NCBI GenBank assembly: GCA_033032175.1
Contig: CM065322.1
Location: forward strand, 11,284,001 to 11,348,000
Length of the DNA stretch: 64,000 nt
Direction: 5' to 3'
Source: Saturnia japonica
Lineage: Eukaryota > Arthropoda > Insecta > Lepidoptera > Saturniidae
In this document: positions 26,150-39,202 of the stretch, piece by piece
Numbering within the stretch: the stretch's first letter is position 1
Layout: each line of letters opens with the position of its first letter
Position numbers and translations under genes: made by a program
Notes under the pieces: model-generated
What the model was told of the DNA's origin: nothing
Seen by the model: the letters and a program-made list of their open reading frames with translations, nothing else
Databases searched by the model: none

Positions 26150-27075
26150 GTTCCCACCGAAATTTCAGAAATTTTGGATGCGCCATTACTTTTGAAATAT
26201 TATTTATGTGAGTCAATGTGAGTGTTTTTGTGAAAATGGAAAAAATCGAGTATCAAGCAGTCATTAAATATTTGCTTTTGAAAGATAATACACCTACACA
26301 AATCAATGAAGAGTTGAACGCTGTAGGCAATGACTGCACCATCATTTACTACCATACAATTTTGGAGGAGGAACATTTGAGACACCCGAAAATTGCAACA
26401 ATTAACGATAACATCGCTCAAGTTCACCAAATGGTGCTAGACAACCTTCAAATTAAAGTGAAAGATATAGCAGAGGCAATGAAAATGCCCAAAGATTGTG
26501 TTTGTCATTTAATGCATTGCGTGTGCATTTGCTCACTGTAAACTAAAAACGTGTGCGAAAGAACAGTTGTAATAATGTTGGCGCGTTGGGGCGCAATAAA
26601 TCTCAGTTTTGGCGCCGATTAATTACAGTAGATGATACCCATTTTTCCATACTGACCATTATACTCCAGAAACAAAAACACAGTTAAAACAATGGATTGT
26701 GAAATGTGAAGCTCCAAAAAAAGCAAAAACAGAGTCACAGAGTGATATTAATTGAAAATCCAGGAGTTACAGTTCAAACTGCTTGACCTCTCTCCTTATT
26801 CACCAGATCTAGCCGAATGTGACCTTATTCTTGTTTCCTAACTGAAAGTTGTGCTCGGAGGACAATGATTTTTGTCAAATGAGGAGGCTGTCATCTTTGA
26901 AAACAACTATTTCCCTGAGTACTATTTGGACGTGATAAAGAGATGGAAGCATCATTGAGAGAAGTGTATAGAGTTACTAGATTATGTAGAGAAATAAAAT
27001 TTATGAATAAAATGTCTTGTATCTTGTATCTTAGTCAGGTCGGAAACTTTTCAGAAAACCTAGGTACATCCTTAG
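26150..27075 (+). mobile_element. mariner-type transposon remnant
   Basis: 26236-26520 encodes an N-terminal mariner helix-turn-helix portion (MEKIEYQAVIKYLLLKDNTP, then VHQMVLDNLQIKVKDIAEAM) with an internal deletion. Later pieces show decayed catalytic regions: ITVDDTHF near the first Asp, LSPYSPDLAECD near 26790-26825 (third Asp block), and EKCIELL..YVEK at the C-terminus. Many stops and frameshifts. The end TCAGGTCGGAAACTTTTCAG (27036-27055) is a likely terminal repeat; the left end was not located. Confidence 0.7.
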
Positions 27076-28147
27076 TTTGTGGTGAAATGATTGAAAAAAG
27101 CATTGATTTAAATATGATTTTTGTAATAATTATTTAACTTTTTTGTGTTCAAACAATATTACCAATTTTCTTAGAATAGATTTAGCAAACCAGCATTTAT
27201 CTGATGTAAAGTGGACTTTGTATCTCTCCACCCTCTACAAAATTATTCATAAAAGAAACTGCAATGCTTTAGAATGTTTTCTTATTATAAGATTACCACT
27301 TGAGAGTTTGAATTCCATATGTGCCATCTGTCTATTAATTACTTAAATCTGTACAAGCATGGTTATTTTAGTTTTAAATAGGTTACATGTAAAATTTTAA
27401 TACCAAAGTTATACTTAAAAAATCTCTATGCTTAGCTTTATTTGCACACAGACTATGCTATAGAAAACAAAATGTATTTTATCTTGCTCTGTATAAGCTT
27501 TGGCATCATTTAATCATTGTAGGTTTTACAGAAAATTTTAATATTAACCTATAGTGACACAGTTTTTTGAATGTGACACTGTGGTGACCTCTTTGAGGTG
27601 AATGTCTAATGATAGTCTTCATTATTATTCTAGGTCATATTCTTCATAGCTGTGAAGGTTGGGTTTGTTTTGAAATACTGTCATACATTTTTTGTCCACT
27701 GTGATCAGTTTACAACTTCTTTCGGGGTGCATGTTAAAAGTAGATACTTTAGTGCTCTGACTTCATTAGATCATCACTTAGATGTTTGACAGGATATCTT
27801 TCTCGTCTTTATTGTCTATTTGCAATACGACGATACATGTCAAGGATTTCGATATACGTGACTAAAACCATTATAAAGCTCTTGTTAACTTTTTCAAGGA
27901 CTGATATGAAGTTTTTTAAAAGTGTATTTTATACATTGTCTCATAATAAACAGTATACGGAGAACTATTAACACGAAATCTGTAAGACACAACTATGTTT
28001 TTACTTCTGTCTGACAATAACCATTATTCTTAACTATGTATATAGGAAGATCTAGAATACATAAGTTTGGACATATCTAGTTCAGTAATATTTTTAATCG
28101 ACTTCAATAAAAGACGGGAGGTTACTCAATTCGAATGTATATTATAT

Positions 28148-28698
28148 CAGGGTTGTTGCGGATGCACTAATTTTGACATCCCCTGATGCAGATGCGGATG
28201 CGGTTCATTAGAGGCTCACATCTGCGGATGCGGATGCGCATTTCAAGGTTTCTTAAACATATTTCAATTTAAAGTACATAAATAAATGAATATCGATTTA
28301 ATTTTAAGGTTTAATTAATCATGTTTTGAGAACAAAACTAATACAGTTTTTAGTCTGATTTATTAGTATTTTGAGATAGAATTTTACAATAAACTTTGTT
28401 TATTAATTGATTCACAATGGAAATCACGTCGATTACTCAAACAAAACTAACAAAACCTATAGGATCTTGTCACCAAAGTGTGCCTTTCTATTGGTCAATT
28501 AGGGATCACGTGCGAGGCACGCGGCTCACTGGCCCCAACCACTATCGTTACTTACCCGCTTGCGCCTTGCACTTATAAATTCGCATCCTTAAAAGATCCG
28601 CAACGATTGATGCGGCTGCGAATGCGGATGCAGATGTCTAATTTAATGTGAATGTTCCGCATTTGTGGATGCGGATGCGAATATCCGCAACACCCCTA
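28148..28698. mobile_element. hAT-like non-autonomous element built of GCGGATGC units
   Basis: Left end CAGGGTTGTTGCGGATGC; the right end in reverse is TAGGGGTGTTGCGGATATTC. Near both ends the hexamer-like unit GCGGAT(GC) repeats many times in opposite orientation. The CAGGG(T/G) start suggests hAT. An 8-base target duplication is only weak (tattatat / gtatatat). No protein is encoded. Confidence 0.6.
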
Positions 28699-29159
28699 GT
28701 ATATATGTATCTATATTTTTATTTATTTATTTATGGTTGTTTAGCCATAATTTCTTTGTTTATGAACCGATTTCGATGATTCTTTTTTTGTTGGATAGGG
28801 GATACCTTAAGGGTGGTCCCATTTGAATTTCATTGGCATTGGGCCCTCAACTTCGAAGATACACAACGTAGGTAACTCTTCAAAATCATTGAAAGTTGAT
28901 TTTCTTTTTTTATCAAAAATTGTCTTGTTACCATATTCTTTTCACTATTTCATTTCAGCTTTGGCAGTTTGAGTTCATCTTCTTATTTTTTGTTTGCCGT
29001 AATGAGAAGTGATAATTTGAGACAAATTCGCTGATAGATTGCAGCATTGATAATTCTCCACTCTAGAGGTTTGGCATGTTCTGTTTCTGTCTTTATGCCG
29101 GCCTGTAACTCTTACAATACATTATTCAACTTTATTTATGATATGTTTTTATATATTCA

Positions 29160-29981
29160 CTAGCTGTGATCACAGTTTCACCCGTGTAAAATTAATTCGA
29201 CCCTCCACCGTGCCATCGCGTCGCCAACGCACTCGTGTAGTATATCGTAGTTCTCACTTCCCGTACTCACCTACAGCTTTCCTGATTACTTGACTTTCAT
29301 GGTTACTTCTCCGTACCTTAAGGTTTTAACCCGAGTTTATATAGCCTACTAGCTGTGCCCGCGGCTTCGCTTCCGTGGACTACAGAATGCCTGCGCGAAT
29401 CTTGCTCCCGCGCTCCTTGCTATTTTAAAGACAAAAATGCTTATTTTGGGTGTTCCTTAGCAGATAGACGTATACTTTCGCTGACTTTTTTGTAGGTCTT
29501 TTTTAATGTCTACAAATAATTAGTACATTAATTGGCTATATCTCTTATAGTTTACTCAGCGTAAGCCATTTAAGCCCCCGAATTGATTCACCATGACCAG
29601 TTTTTTTAATTTGTGCGGAACCCTAATTATTTTTCCAAAATACAAGATGTCCAAGTTACTCACTATAAAATCAGCTATCTACCAGTTAAGGTTCCGTTAA
29701 AATCGGTCCAACCGTTTCGGGGTTTACCCGGAACAAACAGACAGGCAAACATTTAAAAAATGAGTTTTTGTATTATAGGTGTCGTATATACTTTCATATG
29801 TATTTAGTAAAAAGCTATTATTTTGACATTACAAACAGACACTTCAATTTTATTAATTGTATAGATATACCATTCTCAATAAATAAATAGGGGCTATATA
29901 ATGCAAAACAATTTTCAAAATGTAACTGCTAGTTTCAGAGATTAGCGCTTTGAAACCAACAAATAACTCTTAAACTTATAG
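29160..29981 (-). mobile_element. Helitron-like family H2, split by an H1 Helitron
   Basis: On the minus strand it ends ACTGTGATCACAGCTAG (29160-29176). The left part 29160-29348 and right part 29866-29981 align with one continuous copy at 36110-36487 (shared: CTTGACTTTCATG, TAGCCTA|TA, CTCA(A/G)TAAATAAATAGG, CAGAGATTAGC). The gap between is exactly the H1 copy 4. Confidence 0.65.
29349..29865 (-). mobile_element. H1 Helitron copy 4, complete, nested in H2
   Basis: On + it begins CTAGCTGTGCCCGCGGCTTC and ends CAATTTTATTAATTGTATAGA; on minus this is TC...CTAG. Host bases are A and T. It is full length (517 bp). It has interrupted an H2 copy, and the H2 copy at 36110 shows the target uninterrupted. 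Confidence 0.9.
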
Positions 29982-30639
29982 TTTTTTGTAGAAATAATTT
30001 ACTTACTTTAACCATATATTAGAATAGAACAGTGTCAATGACGAAGTTTTTTTTATGGAAACAACTACAAACGTTATGATTGAGGAATAATGGAAAGTAA
30101 AATGTTCGTGTCATCATGATACCCGGTGCAGACACAAATAGTAAAAAATATAACGTAAAGAATAACAAAACGGACCCGACGCTGTTAACAGAGATATAAA
30201 AACGAAAGCGAACGACGATAGTGAAAGTTTGATGTGTAGGCAAATATTACTCGGTTCCAAGCGGAGATTTGTGCGTTGGACTCTCGGTTGCGAAACGGGC
30301 TAAAATGTACAGAAAGCGGGTTTTCGTCGACACATTGCGTCGCTAGTTGTTCATGCTCCGCGTACATACTACCTACCTACATACATAATGCAGTACCAAC
30401 GAGAGCGCGGCGCGGCGGGACGGCTGTTTGACGGAATCAACGCGAACAGAACTTGACATCTGACATGTGTATCTATCTGGCTTGACGTTGACTTTGAAAG
30501 GTTTTTCGTTCTTTATTGCTTCGGCATGTACAATTTAAAGAACAAGTCTTTTGCGTATTTCATTTTTGGAATACGTGAAAACCGTTTATTTAACTGAAAA
30601 CGTACATTTACCTGGTAACATTGGAACATATTATACTAA

Positions 30640-30910
30640 ATAATAAAGATCAAAAGATTTTTTTTTGTTTGTGTGTTTTAACACGCCAATTTTTGGAAGT
30701 ACTAATCAGTTGATTTGTATTCTATAGCTTATTTATCGAAGAAGGTTATATAATATGCTACCTAAAATTACGCTACGACACTTGGAGCGGAACAGTGACC
30801 ATAAACGTCAGCCAATCTGGTAATCTGTAAGCAAGTAGTTATCGTATGCATGAAATAGACATGTACAATCCAAATTTAACTCAAGTGAATCCGCGGGGCA
30901 CAGTTAGTGA
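30640..30910 (+). repeat. Helitron-like 3' fragment
   Basis: GAAGAAGGTTATATAATATGC, GCTACGACA, GGAGCGGAACAGTGACC and the end GCGGGGCACAGTTAG|T resemble the interior and 3' end of the longer Helitron family at 54607-55289. The left boundary is unclear. Confidence 0.45.
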
Positions 30911-31324
30911 CTACTATACGTTTCGTCTATTTTAAAATAATTATTATCTTACGTATTCTTGAGTAATCGGTTCCGGTGTTTAATAATAATTTGTGTAATA
31001 ATTGTGAGTTGAAGTAACTGTTTCTTATTCATTCAATGTTAAATCTCGGTTCGTTGTTTGCGGTATTCCACAACTGGCAGTCATAAAACAATGCATCGGC
31101 CACGTGCCTGTTTACACTTTCGAGTTCACATTCAAGGTCGTACGCATTTATAAGGATGTACTTAAACTGGCTGGCTGGTGAACAAATACCGGTAACGTAA
31201 CAATGTCCCACTTCCCACGAGATACTTGCGACTTCCGACAAACATTAATTTTACACATTTGTCACATAATATTTTTTTTTTAATTATTATTTTATTATGA
31301 CAGGATAATCTCACAAAATCTTAT

Positions 31325-31651
31325 TGAGTTTTTTGTAGGGCTATTTAATATCTACATTAATTTGATATATTATCTCCTACGGTTTACTCAGTATAAGCCA
31401 TTTAAGTGCCCCAAAATCGTCGGTTTCCATAGTTGATTGTTATTTACGCGGAACCCTAATTCTTTTTCTAAAACAAAAGTAGCCTTAGTTACTCCTTATA
31501 ACGCGGAACAAACAAACAAACCGAGAAACTAAAATTTTAAAAATTGTTTTTTTTTTTATATGTACCGTATATGTATACTTTCATATGCATTTAGTAAAAA
31601 GTTATTATTTTGATATTACAAACAGACTTCAATTTTATTAAATTGTATAGA
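31325..31651 (-). mobile_element. H1 Helitron copy 5, truncated
   Basis: Contains the GGTTTACTCAGTATAAGCCA block, the CGGAACCCTAATT block and the 5' end (TATAGA at 31646-31651 on +, then T). It lacks the 3' third and part of the CCGGGTAATCTC region. Confidence 0.75.
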
Positions 31652-31652
31652 T

Positions 31653-31830
31653 TAGCTCAAGAGATTATTTCAAAGCGTTAATCTCTGGAATTACCGGGCA
31701 GATTTGAAAAATTCATTTTGCATGGTGTATCCTATTTATTATGGAAGAATATAGCTTATCTTCACGCTGTGACCCTAAAGAGTGGAGCAGGAACCATGAA
31801 GGTCAAGCAATCTGAGAAGCTGTTTTTTTA
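31653..31830 (+). repeat. H2 Helitron-like fragment
   Basis: AGCTCAAGAGATTATTTC followed by AAAGCGTTAATCTCTGGAA matches, in reverse, the H2 text near 29930-29980. It lies directly against the H1 copy 5 end. Confidence 0.5.
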
Positions 31831-32159
31831 TATCAGAGAATAACTTCAACCCAATCATTTGATTCTGTACTAAGCATGGTTTGTAATTTGGTAATCAGGA
31901 ATGATGGTAATGTAGTTGCGTGTTTGTTAGACACTGCGTCGATCGATGTATGTTCGAATCGTAAAAAGAGCCTGTAGCTTATAGGTGAAGAAAAACATCC
32001 AACCCACAGCATGGTGGTATGTATGGCTTGTCCAACGTCCGAATTGGTAGCTGACACCCTCAAGTTGTATTTCAGTAGCAACGGTTAGGAGCCAGACCAG
32101 AGACTGTCTAGGCTTAGTGTGTTTACTAATCTTAGGCCATCTTATTATCAAGTGAGATA

Positions 32160-32395
32160 AATACTTTTTTTTATACTACAAAGGTGGCAAACGAGCTTGC
32201 GGCCCGCTATAGACGCTTGTAGTACCATAGGTATCTCTAGCGCGTTGCCGACTTTGAACCCACTTACCTAAGAACTCTGGAAACCCTACTCACCGCAGGA
32301 ACACAACACTAGGTTATTTGTCTGCGATCTTCTGTAGGGTGGAGGTACTACATTTATAAAGTAAATAAAACATTGTGTAGATATTTACTGACGGA
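32160..32395 (+). repeat. dispersed repeat R-A, copy 2
   Basis: Starts TACTACAAAGGTGGCAAACG and continues GAGCTTGCGGCCCGC, TTGCCGACTTTGAACCC, CTCACCGCAGGAACACAAC and GCGATCTTCTGTAGGGTGG. This is the most complete 5' part of the family among the four copies. Confidence 0.65.
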
Positions 32396-35371
32396 TTATT
32401 ATGTTCACACAAAAATTCATCCTGGACTCCTGTACCGAAATGAAACCCGCGGCCACTCTGCTCAAGCGTGGATTTAGCGATGATGTAAATGATTTAAACA
32501 TCGTTACATAGTTTGTTTTGTACGGAAAATTTATATTTAGCCGTCTGAATTACCAGACATGCCATAAGTGTGCATTGGTATCGAATCGGTTGTGTCTGAC
32601 GCGTTACAGTGATTATTTATTTATGAATGGTTAAATGGGCGAACATTGTGGAATTAGTCATTTATCTCGGCATGTTGTTTACCCACAATCGTGTTAGATA
32701 GTTGTCGATAAGGAGACACGTGGTCGGCGGGGTCGTCGACCCGACATACTCGTGCTCGCCGACAGCTCGGTAATAATAATAAAATGTTTCCGTGCGACTG
32801 GTTCAAGGGCGAGCCGCTGATATCGGCGCCTGCTATATTTAGATTTAGCTGTGTGTTAGTTACGTGGATATGTGTGTGCGTTCCACTGCCTACACAATTG
32901 TCTTGCATCTGTTAACCTATGCATGCTCCGATCAATTGAATGCGCACGGATCTCTCTACCGTCCCTACCTATGTGCATTTATTCTAATCTACAAAAGGGT
33001 TACAATTGTTCACGTTCAAGTTGTGTTATACGTCACTTCGTTCTACAGACAGTATTTTGAATTTTCAATAATTTGATACTATTTTATTACATAACTTTTG
33101 TAAACTTTTTGTTTTTTCGAAACATATTTTTAGCATATTTTTAACCTTCTTTTATTTAATTACTAAGCTAAAGGAGTGAATCGATATTTCTTGGGTGGAT
33201 GCCGTCGTTCTTATCTTTTCTTTCCTCTAGGTCGAAGTTAAACTAGAGTCTGCAGAAGTATATGTTATAAGTTGTAATAGAGAAACTAACTACTAACCAC
33301 TATGTAATTGTGATGATTTTCAGTTTTAAAATTTATTTACACTTTAAGAATTAAGAAAAAAAAAACAACTAGGAACTTGATTTTTTCACAACAGTATGTG
33401 AATGGTAGATCTTATTTTGCGATGTGTGTATCACTTTATACCTCAAATTGTTTTCTAATAAAAGATCCTGGGGTAGACACAACCAATGATCCTATGAGAT
33501 TCCGTTTTGAATTCGAGCTATTGTATTTTAAAGACTAGTTTATGCTTTTCAGTAATTTATTTATTATACCGATCGATCAGTTGTAAGTATACGAATAGTA
33601 AGTAGTTGAATTTAGCGGGATCTTGATCCGTCATGTAGTGGTTTTTGTTTAATTCATAAACTTATGTTATTTTTCTCTATATTCTGTTACTATGGCGGCA
33701 TTTTTCATGATGTAGTTTGGTTATTAATGTTATTATGCACAAGTGAAGTGGATTATAAAAATAACTTGGAACATGCATTTTAATTTGCCACAAAAACTCC
33801 TTGGACAGTTTTTACAAGTTAGTGGTCATTTTGTTAGAGCTAGTTGTGTTTGAAGATTACAAGAAGAATTTGAAAAAAATATTCTATTCTCATGAAGTTG
33901 GCTGTATAAACACAGTTGCCTTTACATAAAAAGAAGAAGAAGTAAGTATTAATGTGCAGGTTTATCATACGTAGATAGTGTCGATATGATATCCATTCCG
34001 TTAGCATATAACTAGGGCAGAACGTGGCTTCGTCGTGCGTAGTACATAGAGCTCGAGTAAATTTCGCTCTCACTTTCGCATCGCAATAGCTGCGATGCAA
34101 TGTGTACATGAAAACGAGATGAATGGCTCGACTGAGACCGTTCATTCTCGACTCCATGATGTGGATTTCGTAAAATCAATGCCGTCTAGGAGAGCCGCCG
34201 CGTGCCGCCTGTTAATCGTGTCATTGTGCTGTGTGCTTGGATAATGGACATGGCCTCGATCGTCTATCGCATCGGGTCATCGACTTCTTAACTGCCATCT
34301 ATTAAAATTTCACTTGCCATGTGCCAATTTGAAATCCAATGCGAACCTGCGCATAACCTTTAAACAACTTGTAGCTTATACTTAGTAAATATACAATACA
34401 TACATTGTTTATATTGACTGTGTTCTCGTTGGAAACGCTTCTGGTCACTTGTCACGTGTTAATTCCATTTGACTTGAAAATACATACCACACCTGACAAG
34501 CATTACAAAATAACACTTGTTTCAATAACATGTGATAAATAATTATTGCGACACAAACGTCACACATTCAAGTTGTAGACACCGCGCCGTACACTTTATA
34601 CAGAGCATTACGGATCTCGGCAACTTGTATTGGCGAACAAAAACGTCACTCGTCACGCGGCCTGCATTCATTCATCCAATATGTTGAATGTTGTAATGGG
34701 GTCGTTAAACTGTGGTGACGTCACGTAATTGCCGGCTCCCTTCGCCGGTTGAAATCAAAACGTCGGATTAATAATAAGGGAACTCGGTGTAGGTCAAGCA
34801 CATTACCACATCGATACCGTAAACTTGTCAGTCACACGACAATAGACTGCAAATGATGTCATTTCGCATAATCAGATACTATTGCTATCATAAATTCTGT
34901 TTGTATTTCAAGATGGAATTAGTAGGAAAATGTATTTACTAAGATTTTATTAACTTGTGTTGAGGTTTTTTGTCTACAGGATTACTAATGTGTATATTTT
35001 TGGTATAGATGTATCCATGAACATTCAACTGTACTTTCTTCAAGAAGGGCTTGAAAAGATATTTTTGTAATCTATCTCTTTTAAATCTTTCAAATGATTA
35101 AAATGTAGGAAGAATCTTTGACGTTTAAATTAACTCAAAATATTGAATTCAATAATTATCATGTCAAGAAAACAAAGCCACGGCCGTTTGAAGATCACAC
35201 AGACAAGAATTCTTATTGACCTAATTCCATTTGACTTTTTCTCTTTTCAAAAGTTAATATTTATCTCCATGAGAGTCTTACTAACACTTGCATTTTTTTA
35301 ATGGTTCATTTGTAGCTAGCACTTTAAACCTTTATTTAATTAAATCTTTATTGTTTAATTTAGTTATTTTT

Positions 35372-35585
35372 TAACCCCCGACGCAACAAAAAGGAGTGTT
35401 ATAAGTTTGATCATTATGTGTGCGTGTGTGTGTCTGTCTGTGGCACTGTTGTTCTTAAATGGGTGAACCGATTTGAATGCGGGTTTTTATTAATTTGAAA
35501 GCTGGTTTCTAGCGGTGGTTCTTAGATATGTTTTATCGAAATCGGTTCTGGCTCCTTTCTAATTTATAAATTGATGTGAGCATCT
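35372..35585 (+). repeat. dispersed repeat beginning AACCCCCGACGCAA
   Basis: The text AACCCCCGACGCAACAAAAA, GGTGAACCGATTTGAATGCG and ATCGAAATCGGTTCTG has the hallmarks (a TG-rich run, a 'CCGATTT' block) of a widespread lepidopteran transposon family. The matching GGGGGTT end is absent. The adjoining 35590-35860 is unrecognised. Confidence 0.45.
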
Positions 35586-35959
35586 TCAACAGGTCTGATC
35601 GAGTCGAGGTTTGTCATTCTGTTACTTCAATATATTAGACAAACCTTGACCTGATGCTGCAGCGTGATCTGGAATCTGTAGGATACCTAACTCCTCACCA
35701 ACTTACAGCAGAGATATCGTGTTTGGACTCATTCGAATGGTCTCAGTGAATAAATAGGTTACGCGTGTCAGGGGTGTATTAAATTTTCAGTTTACCTTGT
35801 ATGTTATACAAACACATACTCGAAATTTCGATAAGATCGTTTATTCATCGTCAATTAGAATCTAGTGTCACAAACAAAACAATTATTATAATAGCATCAT
35901 ATTTGGAGAATATTTATTTATTTCAAAATACAGATATTTCATTCCAAACTAAAATAACG

Positions 35960-36110
35960 TGATATGGTACTGGTAAGTGGTGGTAACTGGATGTACTCTA
36001 ACATCCAAACTTAAAAGTAGCAATCAAGTTTATCGCGGAAAATTTCGCCATTGCGAGAATTGAACCTCAGAAATCGCGGTTTAGCAGTAGAGTGCCTCAA
36101 CCAATATGCC
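35960..36110 (-). repeat. possible tRNA-derived SINE
   Basis: On the minus strand GAGGTTCAATTCTCG (about 36054-36068) resembles a pol III B box, preceded by CACTCTACTGCTAAACC. The A box is weak and no tRNA cloverleaf can be drawn, so it is not a tRNA gene. Confidence 0.3.
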
Positions 36111-36487
36111 ATTAGGCATATTCATTACTACTGGTGCCTCACGGTTTTTATCCATGTTAAATTTATTCGTCCAATTCGTCACAGCGCCGCGTCGCGCCGC
36201 CGAGCCGTCGTAGCACTCATTTAGCAGCTTGTCGTTGTTCTCAGTTCCCGCACTTGCATACAGCTTACGAGATTGGTTGACTTTCATGCTTATTACTCCA
36301 CTTCCTATAGTAATAGCGTGATTTATAATTATAGCCTATAAACCATCCTCAGTAAATAAATAGGCTTTACTCAAAACGCAAAAAATGTTTTTTTCATATC
36401 TGTCTGGTAGTTCCAGAGATTAGCAAGTTCAAACAAACAAAAATAATCTCTTGAGCTTCATATTTATACATATTATAATATTAGTAT
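36110..36487 (-). mobile_element. H2 Helitron-like copy, uninterrupted
   Basis: Shares with 29160-29981 a CGCGTCGC stretch, CTTGACTTTCATG, ATAGCCTATAAACCATCC, AGTAAATAAATAGG and CAGAGATTAGCA. It ends ATAATATTAGTATAG|T, the reverse of a CTATACTAATATTAT start. It is diverged at the 3' side. Confidence 0.6.
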
Positions 36488-37179
36488 AGTTTTTATATGT
36501 AATTTTTTGATTAATGCCTTCGGGAAAGTAAGATTCTTCGGGAAAAAGAAATTAAGTATCCCTAGCCTACGCTATCCATCCTATCTTTAAAAGTTATATA
36601 TCTTTTGAAATGTAATATAGCCTGTTGAAATTTTCCCAGAATTTGAGTTATATTAACGACATCCTAACAAATAGTGGTATAGTTTAACAGAAACATGTTT
36701 TTCTTTTTAGGGTATTTTTTGCTCTGTCGTTGAAACTATAAATATATTAAATACATTCGAGCGTCATATTTGGTTTCACTATAGTGCAAATCCTGAACCA
36801 CAAATTATAAAAGCCAACGAGTGGAACTGGTGTTAAGGATCCCGAATCGTAACTGAATATACTTATACATATTATATTGTGCAGTACAACGAAACCCTTG
36901 ATGAGCGAGTCCGACTCGCAAATGACTGATTTTATTTTAAATATTATTGCCTATTTTTTATGATATTAAGATTAGGATGTGTTTCAAGATAGGTAAATAA
37001 TTAGGTAAAGGAAAATATTCAACGTAACCCATATTTATCCCTCGTTTCGACGTTACGCGCGTTATCTTGCGGTAGAATTTCAAAGAGTAGAAATGACACG
37101 CGCTTTTGTACGCGAGAGAGCTTACTTGTTTCTAGAAATAATTTTCAAAGCGCATCGTTTATGTGAAGGGTTTGTGTTA

Positions 37180-37368
37180 AGGCCTTGTTCAGATGAACAC
37201 GCATTAGCTCGCGTTTTGACAATGCGTGCCTAGTCTTTATAAATAACACAAATAGTTCACATGAACGTGCACAACGCCACGCTTAGAGAACGATATATGT
37301 AGAATCCCATGCCCCCGTTCAGTATAGCGTTCAGCCTTATAAAACGCGCATTCATCTGAATAGGGCCT
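37180..37368. mobile_element. TA-flanked MITE with AGGCC ends
   Basis: 189 bp. Left end AGGCCTTGTTCAGATGAACA; the right end in reverse is AGGCCCTATTCAGATGAATG, followed on both by CGC. TA flanks (37178-37179, 37369-37370). CpG-rich interior and no coding. Confidence 0.8.
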
Positions 37369-39202
37369 TAGTATATATCATTCATGATATATTCGATTAT
37401 GATTCATTTTGATATTCATTCATTCAACAATTATTACCTCATAGATACATTTTATAATAATAATACAAAAACTAATAAATAATAGACGTTACGTGTTACG
37501 TGACAATTTGTAATTCATATTTTGGTTAATCTTTGTTCTGCTCAGCGATAAATAAGAAATTCTTATTCAACGGTCTGTCATCATATACGAAATTACTAAC
37601 CAGGGAAGTCGTCTATACAATAGGAGTATGTATATCTGTGTATTAAAAGGTCACGACCGCTACTCTCTGTACCTACCTACTCCAGACACTATATACCTAA
37701 AGGGAATTCTTTATTGAACTGTCTTGGGTGGGAAAGGGGTCGGTTTATTAGGTCAGTAACACTCGTGTTTTGTTTGTTTACGTTTTGTGTGTATTGTATT
37801 AGGTAAACCGGAGCGCAGGTTTATTCCGTGACGTGTTTAAATTTTGTTTGTTCGGCAAATAGATCACTTTGAACAAATGATACATGTTTAGGTTAATGTT
37901 TACTTTTACGTCCTACTTAGTTCGTTCGTACACGTGTTCTGGAGGATACAAATTAATTGTACTTTTGTATACAGTTTTACCGTAAGGAATTATCTATTGT
38001 AAAATTTTCAGCTCGTCTATTAGGTTGTCAAGGGGAACTCTGATGTGATCTTTAAATCTTAGTCTTAGTATATCTGAGGGGTATTTATTCTTGCACGTAT
38101 GACTTTCTTATCGGTCCGTTTCTAATAACTTCGAGCGATTTTGAAGCTACGTTTGTAAAAGTAGTTTAAATTCTAGGATATTATAGTGTTGCGTATTAGA
38201 CATAGAATTAAATTTTTTATTTGCATACTAATTAACCAGTTCAGCGTCATTTTAACTTCGTGTTTTTTTATATATCATGTTTTCCTACACCGAAAGTTCA
38301 GGCTTTATTGTAGGGATTTGATGTCAGGTCTATCGATGCGGTGTCCGTACACGCTACCACTGAGCGATTACTGCTTTCCTGTATCAATTGATTCTACATT
38401 CCACAACGTTATCTATATTGCAGTTTCTCCTAGTCAGATGCATTTGAAGAAGAGACGCATCACCTCTACTAAGCATGTGCTTAAACTTGCCTGTTGCGTA
38501 TAAATTTTTGTCCTGATGCGCTATTCTATGCAATGCATTTATTTCGATGACTGGAATAAACAATGTTACTTCTTGTTAGCGTGTTAATTGTATTTCGATT
38601 AATAAAGCTAAGTACTATACCTACACGGATTATTTAAATAACTGCCCACGTTATTTTTCGAAATAAAAACTGTAAACAACAAACATGGAAGTTCCCTTCG
38701 AATTGTTTAATACAGATACGCGGTGAGCAGGTGCAAAGGAAAACCATAATTTATACTTTAATTAGTTTATGCAAATGTGTTTACTTGTCACCTTAGATGC
38801 TAGTGCAAGCCACCTGTTGCCAAACCAGTGCGCCGCGCCGCGCCTTTACGCCTAGATACCGCGCGCTTGACATTCACGGGGGCTCGTGACGCTGCACCGA
38901 GCCGTGCCTCAGACCGAAATAACTTGCCGTAACCGACCACATAACACGACGTAATGCTCTTTCTATTTATAGAGTCTTATAAATAAATATGCAGACATTT
39001 GTATACTAACCTTCCTTTAGACGTATGACGTCATAGCCTGAGACGTTAACGCTCTCGTTTGCGTTTGAATCGAATCTGACAATAATGGACATTTCCGAAC
39101 ATCCATCCCCGTACGTTGCATGTTTTGTTGATGTATATATGAAACTCATTAAATCATGCTTGTTTTCCTATTTCATGCTAAATAAATATTACTTCTTCGC
39201 AA

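Noticed and set aside
33840..34157. 105-codon minus-strand frame
   Set aside because: Ends in low-complexity phenylalanine-rich text; no motif; treated as intron DNA.
36081..36287. Minus-strand frame of 68 codons
   Set aside because: Falls in an H2 Helitron-like repeat and a possible SINE; no protein similarity.
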